Shown: positions 34,575-43,689, numbered from the stretch's first letter. The stretch: DNA of 64,000 nt from ZC4RG29 sp964521255 (GCA_964521255.1 CAZFRM010000015.1:81132-145131), one strand, 5' to 3'. Made by a program: numbers and translations. Notes: generated by a model from the sequence alone, not told the origin.

Positions 34575-34706
34575 ATGTTTCAACAGTATATCGGAGACGG
34601 GGCCAGCATTTTTATCACTATCGTGGCCGTAATTATTGGTTTTGCAGCAGCACTAGGCTACATCGATTTTTTGAAAACCAAGAAAGAAGAAAAGAAAGAA
34701 CACTAG
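34575..34706 (+). CDS. 43-aa single-pass membrane microprotein
   Basis: ATG at 34575 opens a 43-codon frame: a short N-terminal part (MFQQYIGDGAS), one transmembrane helix (about residues 12-32) and a charged tail rich in K and E. It has its own near-consensus promoter, and both flanking genes are on the other strand, so it is not a shadow. Size and shape recall small subunits or regulators of membrane complexes. I do not recognise a family. Confidence 0.6.
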   Translation: MFQQYIGDGASIFITIVAVIIGFAAALGYIDFLKTKKEEKKEH

Positions 34707-34747
34707 GAAGGTACGAGGGACGATTTACGAGGTACGAAGTAATCCCT

Positions 34748-35287
34748 CTATTTCGAGTACGGTGATTTGTATTCTTTTTGAAAATCTTCGAAGGATTTAG
34801 TCTTGTAAAAATCCTTGCCGATATATTCAACGATCTTATGAAATTCATCAGCCTTTCTGTAACCGGGAAGGGGTTGAATTATTTGAAAATCTTCTGTAAG
34901 AAATACGACCGTCGGATAGCTGAGTTGATTATTAAGTAGTGAAGCCGCCAGTTCATGATATCCACTCCTTCCATTCGCTACAAACTTAAACGTGTGACCC
35001 GCAAATAAAATCTCTTCACGTTGCTCTGCATTAAATTTTACAGGGTAAAACTTTTCATTTAAAACTTTTGCCACCTGTGGATCATTGAAGGTGTTCTTAT
35101 CCATTACTTTACACCATCCGCACCAATCGGTGTAAACATCAACAAATATTTTCCTCTTCTCCTTTTTAGACTTTTCAACAGCTTCTTCAAACGACATCCA
35201 CTTCACGGTTCCCGGCTCATTCGAAGTGAATGAGGAAACCAGTGCAATTCCAACGATCACAACCCCGTATGTCAATAACTTCTTCAT
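34748..35287 (-). CDS. Thioredoxin-family protein, membrane-anchored or secreted
   Basis: The product of about 179 residues starts MKKLLTYGVVIVGIALVSSF, a signal sequence or anchor. The thioredoxin_7-type domain has KIFVDVYTDWCGWCKVMDKNTFNDPQVAKVLNEKF, with the redox pair CGWC near residue 53, and YPTVVFLTED with the cis-proline. It is probably a periplasmic disulfide reductase. ATG at 35296 is an alternative start; the longer frame to 35419 is not signal-like. Confidence 0.9.
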   Translation of the reverse strand: MKKLLTYGVVIVGIALVSSFTSNEPGTVKWMSFEEAVEKSKKEKRKIFVDVYTDWCGWCKVMDKNTFNDPQVAKVLNEKFYPVKFNAEQREEILFAGHTFKFVANGRSGYHELAASLLNNQLSYPTVVFLTEDFQIIQPLPGYRKADEFHKIVEYIGKDFYKTKSFEDFQKEYKSPYSK

Positions 35288-35498
35288 ATTTTTCATTCCT
35301 GCAAAATTAAGGAATAAAACAAATCCTTCTTTAATAACATTCCACCAGACTATCGTAACCTGCGCTAATCTGCAGTTAGATTGTACGCTATGGCTTTTCA
35401 AATGTCCAAAACCGAACAATGTTCAGGCCAAACCATCTGAAATTCTTGAATAAATAGCTGCTTTTGGCTTTGGCACAAGGGTTGGTAATAGTCAACTC

Positions 35499-35705
35499 AT
35501 GAAATTGAGAATTACATATCGGGAACTTTCAATTTTAGCCGGAGTTGTAGTGGCTCTTGCTGTTATTTTGATTCTTTGGGTAAGTCAAATGGAGTCTAAT
35601 GGTACATTCTCTTTGTCAATGACCCCTGAACTCAGTTGGGATTCCGTTAACCTGCTTATCGACAAGACCCTTATTTTTATTTCGCAGACAACCTTCCCAA
35701 ATTAA
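35499..35705 (+). CDS. Small hypothetical membrane protein
   Basis: The 68-residue frame has one hydrophobic helix (ILAGVVVALAVILILWV, residues 12-28) after a short basic N-terminus. It ends with a 4-base overlap of the convergent YkgJ gene. Intact frame, good signal-anchor shape and gene-free surroundings support it moderately. No family is recognised. Confidence 0.5.
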   Translation: MKLRITYRELSILAGVVVALAVILILWVSQMESNGTFSLSMTPELSWDSVNLLIDKTLIFISQTTFPN

Positions 35706-36274
35706 TCACGATAGGCATAATAGTGCATCACTGCTTCCAATGCTTTTTTGATCGCTACATTAATAGGATATAATGTTCTCCCCAATTCATCATCAATCAT
35801 CATTAACTGACGATAATATCGATCCGCTATCGGAATGGAGTGATCGTCGTTTTCTATATTATTAACCGCTTTTAAATAATTTGTTTCCTGTTCGGTCTTG
35901 ATGATTTTACAGGTAATCATTTCAGGTTTTCCATACTTATTCATACGCGCCGAATACCCAAAGACCCTGCAAATCATTCCACGATGTATATAATTGCTGC
36001 ACATTCCATGAAAGCGATTTGAATCAAGAATTATGCACAGGCCATTCAATTGTTCATTTGTTTTTTCGTAAAGTTCTTCAGCCTTACCATCATGGTGAGC
36101 GTGAAAGGCCATCGGCAAAAATTCCAAAGCAGTTGCATTGATGTCTGGTTTAAAACAGCACTTACCACAACCTGGAGGGCAATGTAAACCTGACCACTCC
36201 TGAAAAGAAGCTATTTCCGAATCAAGTTTTTGAAAAATATCTTCGACTGATTTAACTTTTTCAGTTAGCGTCAT
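35702..36274 (-). CDS. YkgJ-family zinc/iron cysteine cluster protein
   Basis: The 190-residue protein has the cysteine pattern of the YkgJ (CxxCxxCC) family: HCPPGCGKCCFKPDINATALEFLPM near residues 31-56, then MCSNYIHRGMICRVFGYSARM. The clustered cysteines likely bind a metal. The family occurs widely but lacks a set function. Confidence 0.88.
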   Translation of the reverse strand: MTLTEKVKSVEDIFQKLDSEIASFQEWSGLHCPPGCGKCCFKPDINATALEFLPMAFHAHHDGKAEELYEKTNEQLNGLCIILDSNRFHGMCSNYIHRGMICRVFGYSARMNKYGKPEMITCKIIKTEQETNYLKAVNNIENDDHSIPIADRYYRQLMMIDDELGRTLYPINVAIKKALEAVMHYYAYRD

Positions 36275-36356
36275 AACCCTGCATTGATTTCAAGTGCAAA
36301 GTAATGAAGAAGAGGTCTAGCTCAATTAGATAAGACGCATTAGTTTTAATTCTTCT

Positions 36357-36430
36357 CCCGCAGATTTTCGCAGATTTAGCTTCTGCGTTTACCTGCCTTT
36401 GCCGGCAGGCAGGTCTGCGTAATCTGCGGG
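36357..36430. repeat. Palindromic intergenic repeat
   Basis: CCCGCAGATT (36357-36366) and AATCTGCGGG (36421-36430) enclose a second palindrome CCTGCCTTTGCCGGCAGGCAGG. Diverged copies of the same words occur at 25190-25400. Confidence 0.7.
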
Positions 36431-36445
36431 AAAGAAACCGAATTC

Positions 36446-37051
36446 TTAATTCAATCTGACCGGATACCGGATAATGGTCTTCAGTTTTTCAGGACTAACC
36501 TTTCTTGGGTCAGATAAGTATATTTCGTGATGATGACCGTTTTGATCCAGCTTCTCTGACTTCATTACATTTCTGATTTTTTCTACAGTTGATTCTTCCG
36601 CTGTATACGGACCAACATGTAAAATCTGTAAGCTCTTGCCTTCGCTAAACTTTTCAAAATTCACATCGAGAATAAGATCAAGTCTTTTCTTCCGCACAAC
36701 CTCATCCTTAGCTTGTTTGACCGTTTCCGCTTTAACAAAGTCGGGCAGATGAATTATAAGTTTCCACGACCATTCCTGTGGAGGAACTTCCAGCACAGAC
36801 TTGTTGCCGTCAATCCACCAAAGTCCGCCCATTGGTGGAATCGTGAAGTCGTTGTTTTCTACTTTGCAAATTTTCTTAACGCCATAAGCCAACGCATATA
36901 ATGCTTCTATTTTTTTGTTGAACTCCTCCCCCGCCGGCTCTCCCCTTCCTTTGATAGATAGACATTTGATTGTCGGCACATTGATAAGTTCCGGAGTTTT
37001 AGGTGTGGAGTAGTATGTTTTGTATTCTTTCTTTAAATCAAGTTTTTCCAT
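36446..37051 (-). CDS. GyrI-like small-molecule-binding protein
   Basis: The 201-residue product is a stand-alone GyrI-like (SOUL/BmrR effector-binding fold) protein: YSTPKTPELINVPTIKCLSIKGRGEPAGEEFNKKIEALYALAYGVKK, then WWIDGN and LQILHVGPYTAEESTVEKIRNVM. There is no DNA-binding domain. It is the last gene of a four-gene run on the minus strand with a WYL regulator, another GyrI-like protein and a DJ-1 protein. It may bind or hydrolyse a small hydrophobic compound. Confidence 0.85.
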   Translation of the reverse strand: MEKLDLKKEYKTYYSTPKTPELINVPTIKCLSIKGRGEPAGEEFNKKIEALYALAYGVKKICKVENNDFTIPPMGGLWWIDGNKSVLEVPPQEWSWKLIIHLPDFVKAETVKQAKDEVVRKKRLDLILDVNFEKFSEGKSLQILHVGPYTAEESTVEKIRNVMKSEKLDQNGHHHEIYLSDPRKVSPEKLKTIIRYPVRLN

Positions 37052-37150
37052 GGTATTTATTGTTTGATTGTTATAAAGTTCCCTGTTAACGGATCACCGG
37101 TCACAGGAGTAGTGTTTTAAAATTCATCGAAAACTTTCACCTTGAATTAT

Positions 37151-37762
37151 TCAAATATTATGTGCAAAGGCATCAACTGATACATTCGGCATAACTGACT
37201 TCGGAAAAAACTGCAGCCAGAAGTTGAGTCCCTCATTGTCCATTACATTCAATGCGGTGAAAACTTCTATTGCAAAATCAACCATTGCAGTTCCGTTAGC
37301 GGTTATGATGTTGCTCGTTGCAACACAAGGTTTGTTAACATACCAGTCCTCACCATTATACATTCCCCGGGATTGCTTGAGAAAATAAAGATGATTACTG
37401 GTATGCTGAATGCCGTTCAAATATCCGTGAGCGCCGAGAAAAACTGTTGCACCACAAATCGCGGCCACAACTTTTCTATGCAAGCGTAACGTATCAATCA
37501 AATTCCTCACTTCGGTGTTTCCGCCATTCTCCCATGCCAATCCACCGGGTAATACCAGGGCATCGACATTTTTAACATCAACGTCGTTCAATCCCATATC
37601 TGATTTGATGTTAAGGTTTCCCATCGATCGAACTGGTTTTCCATCCAGTGAAAATGTCTTCACATCAACATCTGTGTATTGCATCAATCCCGCTGTTACC
37701 AATGACGGCTCCCAGTCTGAAAAGCCATCAAACACAAAAAGATAGCAACCTCTGCTTTTCAT
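37151..37762 (-). CDS. DJ-1/PfpI-family protein
   Basis: The 203-residue protein has the DJ-1/PfpI fold with the nucleophilic elbow VAAICGATVFLGAHGYLNG (cysteine near residue 104) and an upstream DALVLPGGLAWENGG. Members act as glyoxalases, amidases or chaperones; the closest bacterial annotation is type 1 glutamine amidotransferase-like. It lies 13 bases after the smaller GyrI-like gene, probably in the same transcript. Confidence 0.9.
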   Translation of the reverse strand: MKSRGCYLFVFDGFSDWEPSLVTAGLMQYTDVDVKTFSLDGKPVRSMGNLNIKSDMGLNDVDVKNVDALVLPGGLAWENGGNTEVRNLIDTLRLHRKVVAAICGATVFLGAHGYLNGIQHTSNHLYFLKQSRGMYNGEDWYVNKPCVATSNIITANGTAMVDFAIEVFTALNVMDNEGLNFWLQFFPKSVMPNVSVDAFAHNI

Positions 37763-37775
37763 AACCCACTTTACG

Positions 37776-38294
37776 TTAGACGATATGTGTTGTCACATTT
37801 TTTACTTCCGGCATTTTAGCAACTTCAAAAAATGAATCTGCACTAATCCCGATTTGTACCTCAGTAATATTGGCCGACGGGTTATTAAAATCCATGTTAA
37901 TGTATATTTCCCTGTTCAGGGCAACCGGATTTAACTGATGATCGCCAATAAAACTCATAAGCTTTTCATAACTGGCAGGAAGATCAAACCAGCTACCTTC
38001 ATGGAGAAGCGACACACAATAAAAGGTATCCTCACGCTTCACACGAAACTTGCCCTCATATTGTGTAGGAATTTCAGCAACAGGCAAACCAATTTCGAGG
38101 GTAAATTCATTAGAGACATCTCCGGTAAATCCGATATAGTTCCAATAAACAGGACCGGATACCTCCAGGTTATTGACGGCCGCATCACGATAGAGCTCAC
38201 GGGCAACAATGCCAATGTACCTGCCCAGTTCACTTACCTTTGTTTTAGTGCGAAAGAACAGGAAATTAATGGGTTTGATTTCTTTGATCTGCAT
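37776..38294 (-). CDS. GyrI-like effector-binding protein
   Basis: The 172-residue product shows the AraC-effector-binding/GyrI-like pattern (MQIKEIKPINFLFFRTKTKVSELGRYIG, then PVYWNYIGFTGDVSNEFTLEIGLPV and YEKLMSFIGDHQ). It has no DNA-binding part. It lies between the WYL regulator and the DJ-1 gene. It is not a close paralogue of the 201-residue protein, although both share the fold. Confidence 0.8.
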   Translation of the reverse strand: MQIKEIKPINFLFFRTKTKVSELGRYIGIVARELYRDAAVNNLEVSGPVYWNYIGFTGDVSNEFTLEIGLPVAEIPTQYEGKFRVKREDTFYCVSLLHEGSWFDLPASYEKLMSFIGDHQLNPVALNREIYINMDFNNPSANITEVQIGISADSFFEVAKMPEVKNVTTHIV

Positions 38295-38401
38295 AACAAG
38301 TTGTTTTTTATGCTAAGAAAGAATACCAAACTGTCAGCCCTATGTCAGCAGATAATGTGATGAGATTATTTTTCGATTAAATATTCCGGAAGTATGAAAA
38401 T

Positions 38402-39373
38402 TTACTCAGCAGTAACTTTCATGTAGTGCGCCTCAAGTTCTTTTACGAGATCAATTAACAGATCATTTAAGTGCTCTGGCGATTCAACTTCTACCATGTT
38501 GCCGTAAATGAGTAACCAACGGGCAAAAGAACGTATATAAGCCGTGAGGAATGTCATGCGGACTTTATCATCAACAATTTCCTCTCCGATGTAACCGTAA
38601 TTATACTTTTGCTGACCTATATAACGCACAACCTTTTTATCAAATAGTACTACCGCCTTCTCAACTTCGCGGTGTTCCATCGTTACCGTCTTCAGATATT
38701 CCTGGAGGGAAAGGAGGTTATGATTCTGGAAAGGTCTTCCTATATAACGCAATTCTTTGATCCGGTCGGCCCTGAAATCGCGATAATCATTTCTTAACTG
38801 GCAAAAAGCTATCAGGTGCCAGGCAGCGCTATAATAAAATAATCCGATTGGCTCAATCATTCGTGTAGTCAACTGATCATTATAACTGGCGAAGTAATCA
38901 ATCTCCACCATTTGTTTCTGAACGACAGCACGTTGCAGCTCCGTGAGAAAACTATCGGGAAAGTCCGGCTTTTTATCATCTCGATTTGATAGTTGCACCT
39001 CCACACTTGAATGAAGTTCTTCCAGATGATCCTTTTCACGATCATTCAAAACAGATTTAATTTTCATAAGCGCTGATTCGAAAGCCTTTAACACAGATTG
39101 ATCCGTCATTTTCTCAACCAGCTTTCCGGCCAGTAGCATTGCACTCGCCTCCTCCTGGCTGAACATTACCGGTGGTAAGTGATAGCCATCAACAATAAAG
39201 TAGCCTGTACCGGCTTCCGAACCAATGGGCACCCCTGCTTCCATTAACGCCTTAACGTCGCGATATACCGTTCGAAGACTTATTTCAAAACGTTCGGCCA
39301 TCTCTTCAGCTTTAACAATTCGCTTAGACTGAAGGTGTATCAGGATGGCAGCAAGTCGGTCAATACGGTTCAT
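38402..39373 (-). CDS. YafY-type WYL-domain transcriptional regulator
   Basis: The 323-residue protein, from the ATG at 39373, opens with a DeoR-like winged helix (MNRIDRLAAILIHLQSKRIVKAEEMAERFEISLRTVYRDVKALMEAG), followed by a WYL domain (VEIDYFASYNDQLTTRMIEPIGLFYYSAAWHLIAFCQLR) and a C-terminal WCX segment. WYL regulators often sense ligands. It is first in the four-gene run toward 36446, so these genes are its likely targets. Confidence 0.93.
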   Translation of the reverse strand: MNRIDRLAAILIHLQSKRIVKAEEMAERFEISLRTVYRDVKALMEAGVPIGSEAGTGYFIVDGYHLPPVMFSQEEASAMLLAGKLVEKMTDQSVLKAFESALMKIKSVLNDREKDHLEELHSSVEVQLSNRDDKKPDFPDSFLTELQRAVVQKQMVEIDYFASYNDQLTTRMIEPIGLFYYSAAWHLIAFCQLRNDYRDFRADRIKELRYIGRPFQNHNLLSLQEYLKTVTMEHREVEKAVVLFDKKVVRYIGQQKYNYGYIGEEIVDDKVRMTFLTAYIRSFARWLLIYGNMVEVESPEHLNDLLIDLVKELEAHYMKVTAE

Positions 39374-39780
39374 AGCATAAAGATAAAAAATGGTCTTTAC
39401 CAAAGCACATCACCAAACCGTTGGCGCAAACAATTTCGCAAATGTTAATTTGTATAAAACTTATTCCGCATGTTCAAACAATTATGAAATATATCAGAGT
39501 ATCGAATGACTTTTATCATTCTTCCTGCAAGGGTCTGTGTGTAAAATTACTTACACGTATTTAAATAAAAGATTAATGAAGATTAGAAAAAGTGAAAGCA
39601 AGTTTTACTAACTTCCTACTTGCAAATAGTTCTGTCTGTTTAAGGATTTTGAATAGGCTGACCATTATAAATTTTTCTTTTCCCTTTATTGCGTTCCGTT
39701 ACATTTTGTTTACCCGATGGTAACAAATGGTTTTCTTCTGCTTTTTGTTCCTGATTAGTTAACAAGAACCTCTTGACAAG
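39374..39780. other. Gene-free divergent region
   Basis: This 407-bp gap between the WYL regulator and the glycosyltransferase must hold both promoters. It is AT-rich. I see no gene, no strong repeat and no exact -7 box; a short mirrored GTTCCTGATTAGTTAACAAGAAC at 39747-39769 is the only dyad-like signal. Confidence 0.5.
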
Positions 39781-41070
39781 ATGAAAGTTCTAATGCTCGG
39801 ATGGGAGTTCCCACCAATGTTTAGCGGCGGATTAGGTATAGCAACTTACGGAATTGTAAAAGCATTACGATCGAAAGCTCAGATAAAACTTATTGTGCCA
39901 CGTAGCGATCCTACATCCTCATTTGAAAATGTAAACATTATCGGATTAAACAATTTTATCACCGCCCAACTTTCTGACGAGCAACGCAAATTTAATTTAG
40001 AAAAAATTTTAAGTGATGTTCAGCAAATTCCACTTTCGTTAAGCCCCTATCACGAAGTGAACAAAATTCTTCAACGACAAACTTCCAAAGAAGAAAAAGA
40101 AGTAACTGAAGCAACAGGAAAAATAATTGAAACCGTACGTCATTTTTTTTCCGACGGCGATATGTACGGTTATGATATTTTGAGAAAGACTTACCTCTAT
40201 GGTGAACTTGTTGGACAATTAGCCTCAACGGGAGACTTCGATGTCATCCACGCACATGATTGGGTAACTTACCCGGCGGGTTTAAAGGTCAAGCAAAATT
40301 CTGGCAAGCCGCTAGTACTTCATGTTCATGCATTGGAAACTGATCGCGCCGGTGAATCCACAAGGAATGAAATTTATCACCTGGAAAAAGATGCTCTTGA
40401 GCGAGCTGATAAAATTTTCGCCGTGAGTCATTATACAAAAGATCGGATCGTTCACCTTTATGATATTGAGCCCGGTAAAATTGAAGTAGTATACAATGGC
40501 ATTGAACCTAAAACCTTTACCCGCAAGGAGCACAAGCTCAAAGACAAGGTCGTTGCATTTCTCGGACGAATCACGCATCAAAAAGGTCCTGATTTTCTTT
40601 TGGAAACAGTAAGCAAAGTTGTTCGTGTTTACCCAAATGTAAAATTCGTCGTAGCCGGAACGGGCGATCAGTTTGCACATTTGTTAGAAACAGCAGCTTA
40701 TCAGAAACTGGGGAGAAAATTTATTTTCACAGGTTTCCTTCCAAAAGAAAAAATTGATGAACTCCTGAGAATGGCTGATGTCTACTTTATGCCTTCGGTC
40801 TCAGAACCTTTTGGACTTACAGCACTCGAAGCTGCTCAACACCATGTCCCGGGTGTACTTTCAAAACAATCTGGTGCCAGTGAAGTCGTGACTGCTTCAT
40901 TGCATGCCGACTTTTGGGATACGGATAAGCACGCTAATTATATATATGCTCTCTTGAAGTATAACAAACTTCACGAAGAGCTCGCAAGGAAATCCAATGA
41001 ACAGGCCAAAGCCATGACATGGGATTCTGCAGCAGAGAAAATTTATAATGAATACGAGAAATTAATTTAG
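39781..41070 (+). CDS. Glycogen synthase-like glycosyltransferase (GT4/GT5 type)
   Basis: The 429-residue enzyme has the N-terminal glycine-rich MLGWEFPPMFSGGLGIATYGIVKALRSK and the C-terminal donor-binding FMPSVSEPFGLTALEAAQ with the E-x7-E pair, as in retaining GT-B enzymes. HAHDWVTYPAG is the acceptor-side motif of glycogen synthases. It is followed 46 bases later by a GH57 gene, a pairing found in Bacteroidota and probably for alpha-glucan metabolism. Confidence 0.9.
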   Translation: MKVLMLGWEFPPMFSGGLGIATYGIVKALRSKAQIKLIVPRSDPTSSFENVNIIGLNNFITAQLSDEQRKFNLEKILSDVQQIPLSLSPYHEVNKILQRQTSKEEKEVTEATGKIIETVRHFFSDGDMYGYDILRKTYLYGELVGQLASTGDFDVIHAHDWVTYPAGLKVKQNSGKPLVLHVHALETDRAGESTRNEIYHLEKDALERADKIFAVSHYTKDRIVHLYDIEPGKIEVVYNGIEPKTFTRKEHKLKDKVVAFLGRITHQKGPDFLLETVSKVVRVYPNVKFVVAGTGDQFAHLLETAAYQKLGRKFIFTGFLPKEKIDELLRMADVYFMPSVSEPFGLTALEAAQHHVPGVLSKQSGASEVVTASLHADFWDTDKHANYIYALLKYNKLHEELARKSNEQAKAMTWDSAAEKIYNEYEKLI

Positions 41071-41116
41071 ATCACAGTTATAAAAACTTATGTCGTAAAC
41101 ACTAAAACACATACAA

Positions 41117-42433
41117 ATGCCTTCTCTCTGTTTTTATTTTCAGGTTCACCAGCCATTCCGGCTTAAACATTATGATTGCTTTAAGATTGGGTATGATCAT
41201 ACCTATGAAGATGAAGAAAAGAATAAAGCAATACTTAACCGGGTATCAGAAAAGTGTTACTTACCCACTAACAAAGTTATTTTTGACCTGATCCGGAAAC
41301 ACCGGGGAAAATTCAAAGTTTCATATTCAATATCAGGAACAGCGTTAGAACAATTTGAAAAGTACAGACCTGATGTATTAAAATCATTTCAGCAATTGGC
41401 ACATACCGGGTGTGTTGAATTTCTTTCGGAGACCTACAATCACTCGCTAAGTTTCCTTTATTCGAAGGAGGAATTTATCAGGCAAGTGGGCAAACACAAA
41501 CAAAAAATCGAAGAGTTATTTCATCAAACGCCGCGCGTTTTCAGAAACACCGAGCTGATTTATAATAACGAACTTTCCCGCTTTGTAGATTCCATGGGAT
41601 ATGAAGGAATTGTCTGTGAAGGACTTGATCATGTTCTCGGTTACCGAAGCCCCAATTTTCTTTATCATCCTCCTCACAACGAACACCTGAAATGCCTTCT
41701 TAAAAATTACAGGCTATCGGATGATATAGCTTTTCGCTTTTCAGACAAAGCGTGGAGTGAATGGCCATTAACTGCACCTAAATTTGCACACTGGGTTCAC
41801 AAGATTGCAGGGAATGGTGATGTTGTAAATCTCTTTATGGACTATGAAACATTCGGAGAACATCAATGGCCCGAGACCGGAATATTTAACTTCCTGAAAC
41901 AACTCCCCGCAGAAATTCTTCGTCATCCTGATTTCAATTTTAAGACACCATCTGAAGTAATCAATTCCTATCCTGCCCGTGGTGAGTATGATGTTCACAA
42001 CTTCAGCTCATGGGCTGATTTAGAAAGAGATTTGTCTGCCTGGCTGGGTAATAGTCTACAACATGATGCCATGGAAAGAATTTACTCCCTTGAAAAAAGT
42101 GTTAAAGAAACCGGTGACGAAAAACTAATTGACGACTGGGCGAAGCTTCTTACTTCCGATCATTTTTATTATATGTGCACCAAGTACTGGCAAGATGGCG
42201 ATGTGCATAAATATTTCAGTCATTACAACACACCTTATGATGGATACATTAATTTTATGAACGTTGTCACCGATCTTGAATATGTATTGGAGTCAAAACA
42301 AACGGTGCAATTGAAGACTGTTGCTCAACAGAAAAAACTCAGGATGAAGAGAGACCACAGCCATACCGATGGCAAGTCCCAGAATGTTAAGGCCCGCAAA
42401 GAACTTTTGTTTAACCAGGTTGTGGAAAGTTGA
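41117..42433 (+). CDS. GH57 glycoside hydrolase (alpha-amylase/4-alpha-glucanotransferase type)
   Basis: The 438-residue protein has the GH57 motifs: VHQPFRLKHYD near residue 12, CVEFLSETYNHSLSFLYS near residue 98, VFRNTELIYNNELS, and DYETFGEHQWPETGI near residue 242. GH57 enzymes act on alpha-glucans. It is paired with the glycosyltransferase upstream. The last 30 residues (after KKLRMKRDHS) run antisense to a MacB-like permease fragment, so that tail is probably not native to the family. Confidence 0.9.
   Translation: MPSLCFYFQVHQPFRLKHYDCFKIGYDHTYEDEEKNKAILNRVSEKCYLPTNKVIFDLIRKHRGKFKVSYSISGTALEQFEKYRPDVLKSFQQLAHTGCVEFLSETYNHSLSFLYSKEEFIRQVGKHKQKIEELFHQTPRVFRNTELIYNNELSRFVDSMGYEGIVCEGLDHVLGYRSPNFLYHPPHNEHLKCLLKNYRLSDDIAFRFSDKAWSEWPLTAPKFAHWVHKIAGNGDVVNLFMDYETFGEHQWPETGIFNFLKQLPAEILRHPDFNFKTPSEVINSYPARGEYDVHNFSSWADLERDLSAWLGNSLQHDAMERIYSLEKSVKETGDEKLIDDWAKLLTSDHFYYMCTKYWQDGDVHKYFSHYNTPYDGYINFMNVVTDLEYVLESKQTVQLKTVAQQKKLRMKRDHSHTDGKSQNVKARKELLFNQVVES
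42347..42430 (-). pseudogene. Fragment of a MacB/FtsX-type ABC permease N-terminus
   Basis: The minus strand encodes FHNLVKQKFFAGLNILGLAIGMAVVSL, the hallmark opening of Bacteroidota MacB-like permeases (R-N-L-x-K-x-K-x-F-x-x-L-N-I-L-G-L-A-I-G-M-A). The frame loses the similarity on both sides, so only about 28 codons remain. It overlaps the 3' end of the GH57 gene in the opposite direction. Confidence 0.65.
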
Positions 42434-42603
42434 AAGGAAGAGATTCGTATCATAGGAAAGGATAAGTTGGACACTATTCAAGACTATCCGTTGAAACCTG
42501 GGGGGTGTTTATTTTAATGGAATACCTGACATGCGTGGTGTTTGTCCTTTAAACATATTCCAAAAAACCTCAAAGAGAATTGCCATTTTGCTATTTTTAA
42601 ATC

Positions 42604-43227
42604 ATGGCAAAAATCATTTCGTTCATCAGCCGCAAAGGTGGAACCGGTAAGACGACCAATGCGATCCACCTCGCAACAACTTTTCACAACGCAGATAAAA
42701 AAGTTTTATTGGTAGAAACCGATACAAACTATACCCTAAGCACATTGCGTAAGATGGAACTGTTCAAAGCGAATGGATCTGTGGCACCATTTGAAATATT
42801 GGGTTCACAGGATCACGATGTAGCCGATGAACTTATCCGGATAAAAGAATCAAAACGTTTCCACTATATCATTGTTGACAGTGCCGGAAAAACGACAGAT
42901 GAAGGAATTAAAAAACTGTGCCTTGTAAGCGACGCTGTAATTGTACCTACCAGTCTCACTCAAAATGATCTTTTGGTTACCTACCAGACCGTTACTGACC
43001 TGGCGCCTGCCCGCGAACTAAACCCAAAATTGAAAATCCTGATTTTACCCAATCGTATTCACAGCGCCACGGGAATTCATACGGTGAGAGACAATCTGAA
43101 AAATCTGGATGCAGTAGTTCTTCCCGTTGTTGTTCATCAGAAGAATCTTTTTGTAAATTTCAGCACCATAACACCCGAAAAAGATTACCTTCCGGTTGCT
43201 ACTGAAATACTGAAGAACTTATCATGA
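42604..43227 (+). CDS. ParA-family ATPase
   Basis: The 207-residue protein has the deviant Walker A SRKGGTGKTTNAIHLA (residues 7-22), and further ParA motifs HYIIVDSAGKTTDEG and DAVIVPTSLTQNDLLV. It is shorter than chromosomal ParA proteins and lacks an N-terminal DNA-binding domain. It overlaps the next gene by four bases (ATGA), so both are co-expressed. No parB is present. Positioning of a protein complex is as likely as DNA partition. Confidence 0.88.
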   Translation: MAKIISFISRKGGTGKTTNAIHLATTFHNADKKVLLVETDTNYTLSTLRKMELFKANGSVAPFEILGSQDHDVADELIRIKESKRFHYIIVDSAGKTTDEGIKKLCLVSDAVIVPTSLTQNDLLVTYQTVTDLAPARELNPKLKILILPNRIHSATGIHTVRDNLKNLDAVVLPVVVHQKNLFVNFSTITPEKDYLPVATEILKNLS

Positions 43228-43595
43228 GCAAGAAGAAAAATACACTAAAAGATCTGGATGAATTTTTAAAGCAGCAAGCTGCTTCTATCGTAGAACCTGC
43301 GAGGTTGAGTGACGAAGTGAGTGCGAAAGAGATACCTTCAAAGGACGAGTCCCTTATTGTAAAAACTGACGATATCAATCTTGAAGAAATTAATGATCGT
43401 TTAAAAAACTTATCTGAACTTAGCGGCATTTCTTTTCGTGAAAATCTTTATGATTTTATAATTCACTCCCTCGAATCTCTCGATCACTCTCAGCCTGAAG
43501 ACAAAATGTTGATCAATACTGCTCTATATTTAAAGAGTGGGGATCAATGGAAAGAAGTGATCCGCCAATATTGGAGAAAGAAAATTGGTTATTAG
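43224..43595 (+). CDS. Small partner protein of the ParA-like ATPase
   Basis: The 123-residue product has a lysine-rich start (MSKKKNTLKDLDEFLKQQAASI), a disordered acidic middle, and a helical C-terminal part (LEEINDRLKNLSELSGISFRENLYDFIIHSLESL). Basic N-terminal tails of this kind stimulate ParA ATPases in several partner proteins. The four-base overlap with the parA-like gene supports a functional pair. No named family is recognised. Confidence 0.75.
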   Translation: MSKKKNTLKDLDEFLKQQAASIVEPARLSDEVSAKEIPSKDESLIVKTDDINLEEINDRLKNLSELSGISFRENLYDFIIHSLESLDHSQPEDKMLINTALYLKSGDQWKEVIRQYWRKKIGY

Positions 43596-43689
43596 GTTAT
43601 TGGGTGGCCTCTGCTAATAAACTCAAGACCCATCTAAAAGATGTTGTTAACTTAATAACTCAATACACTTAATAACTTAATAACTAACC

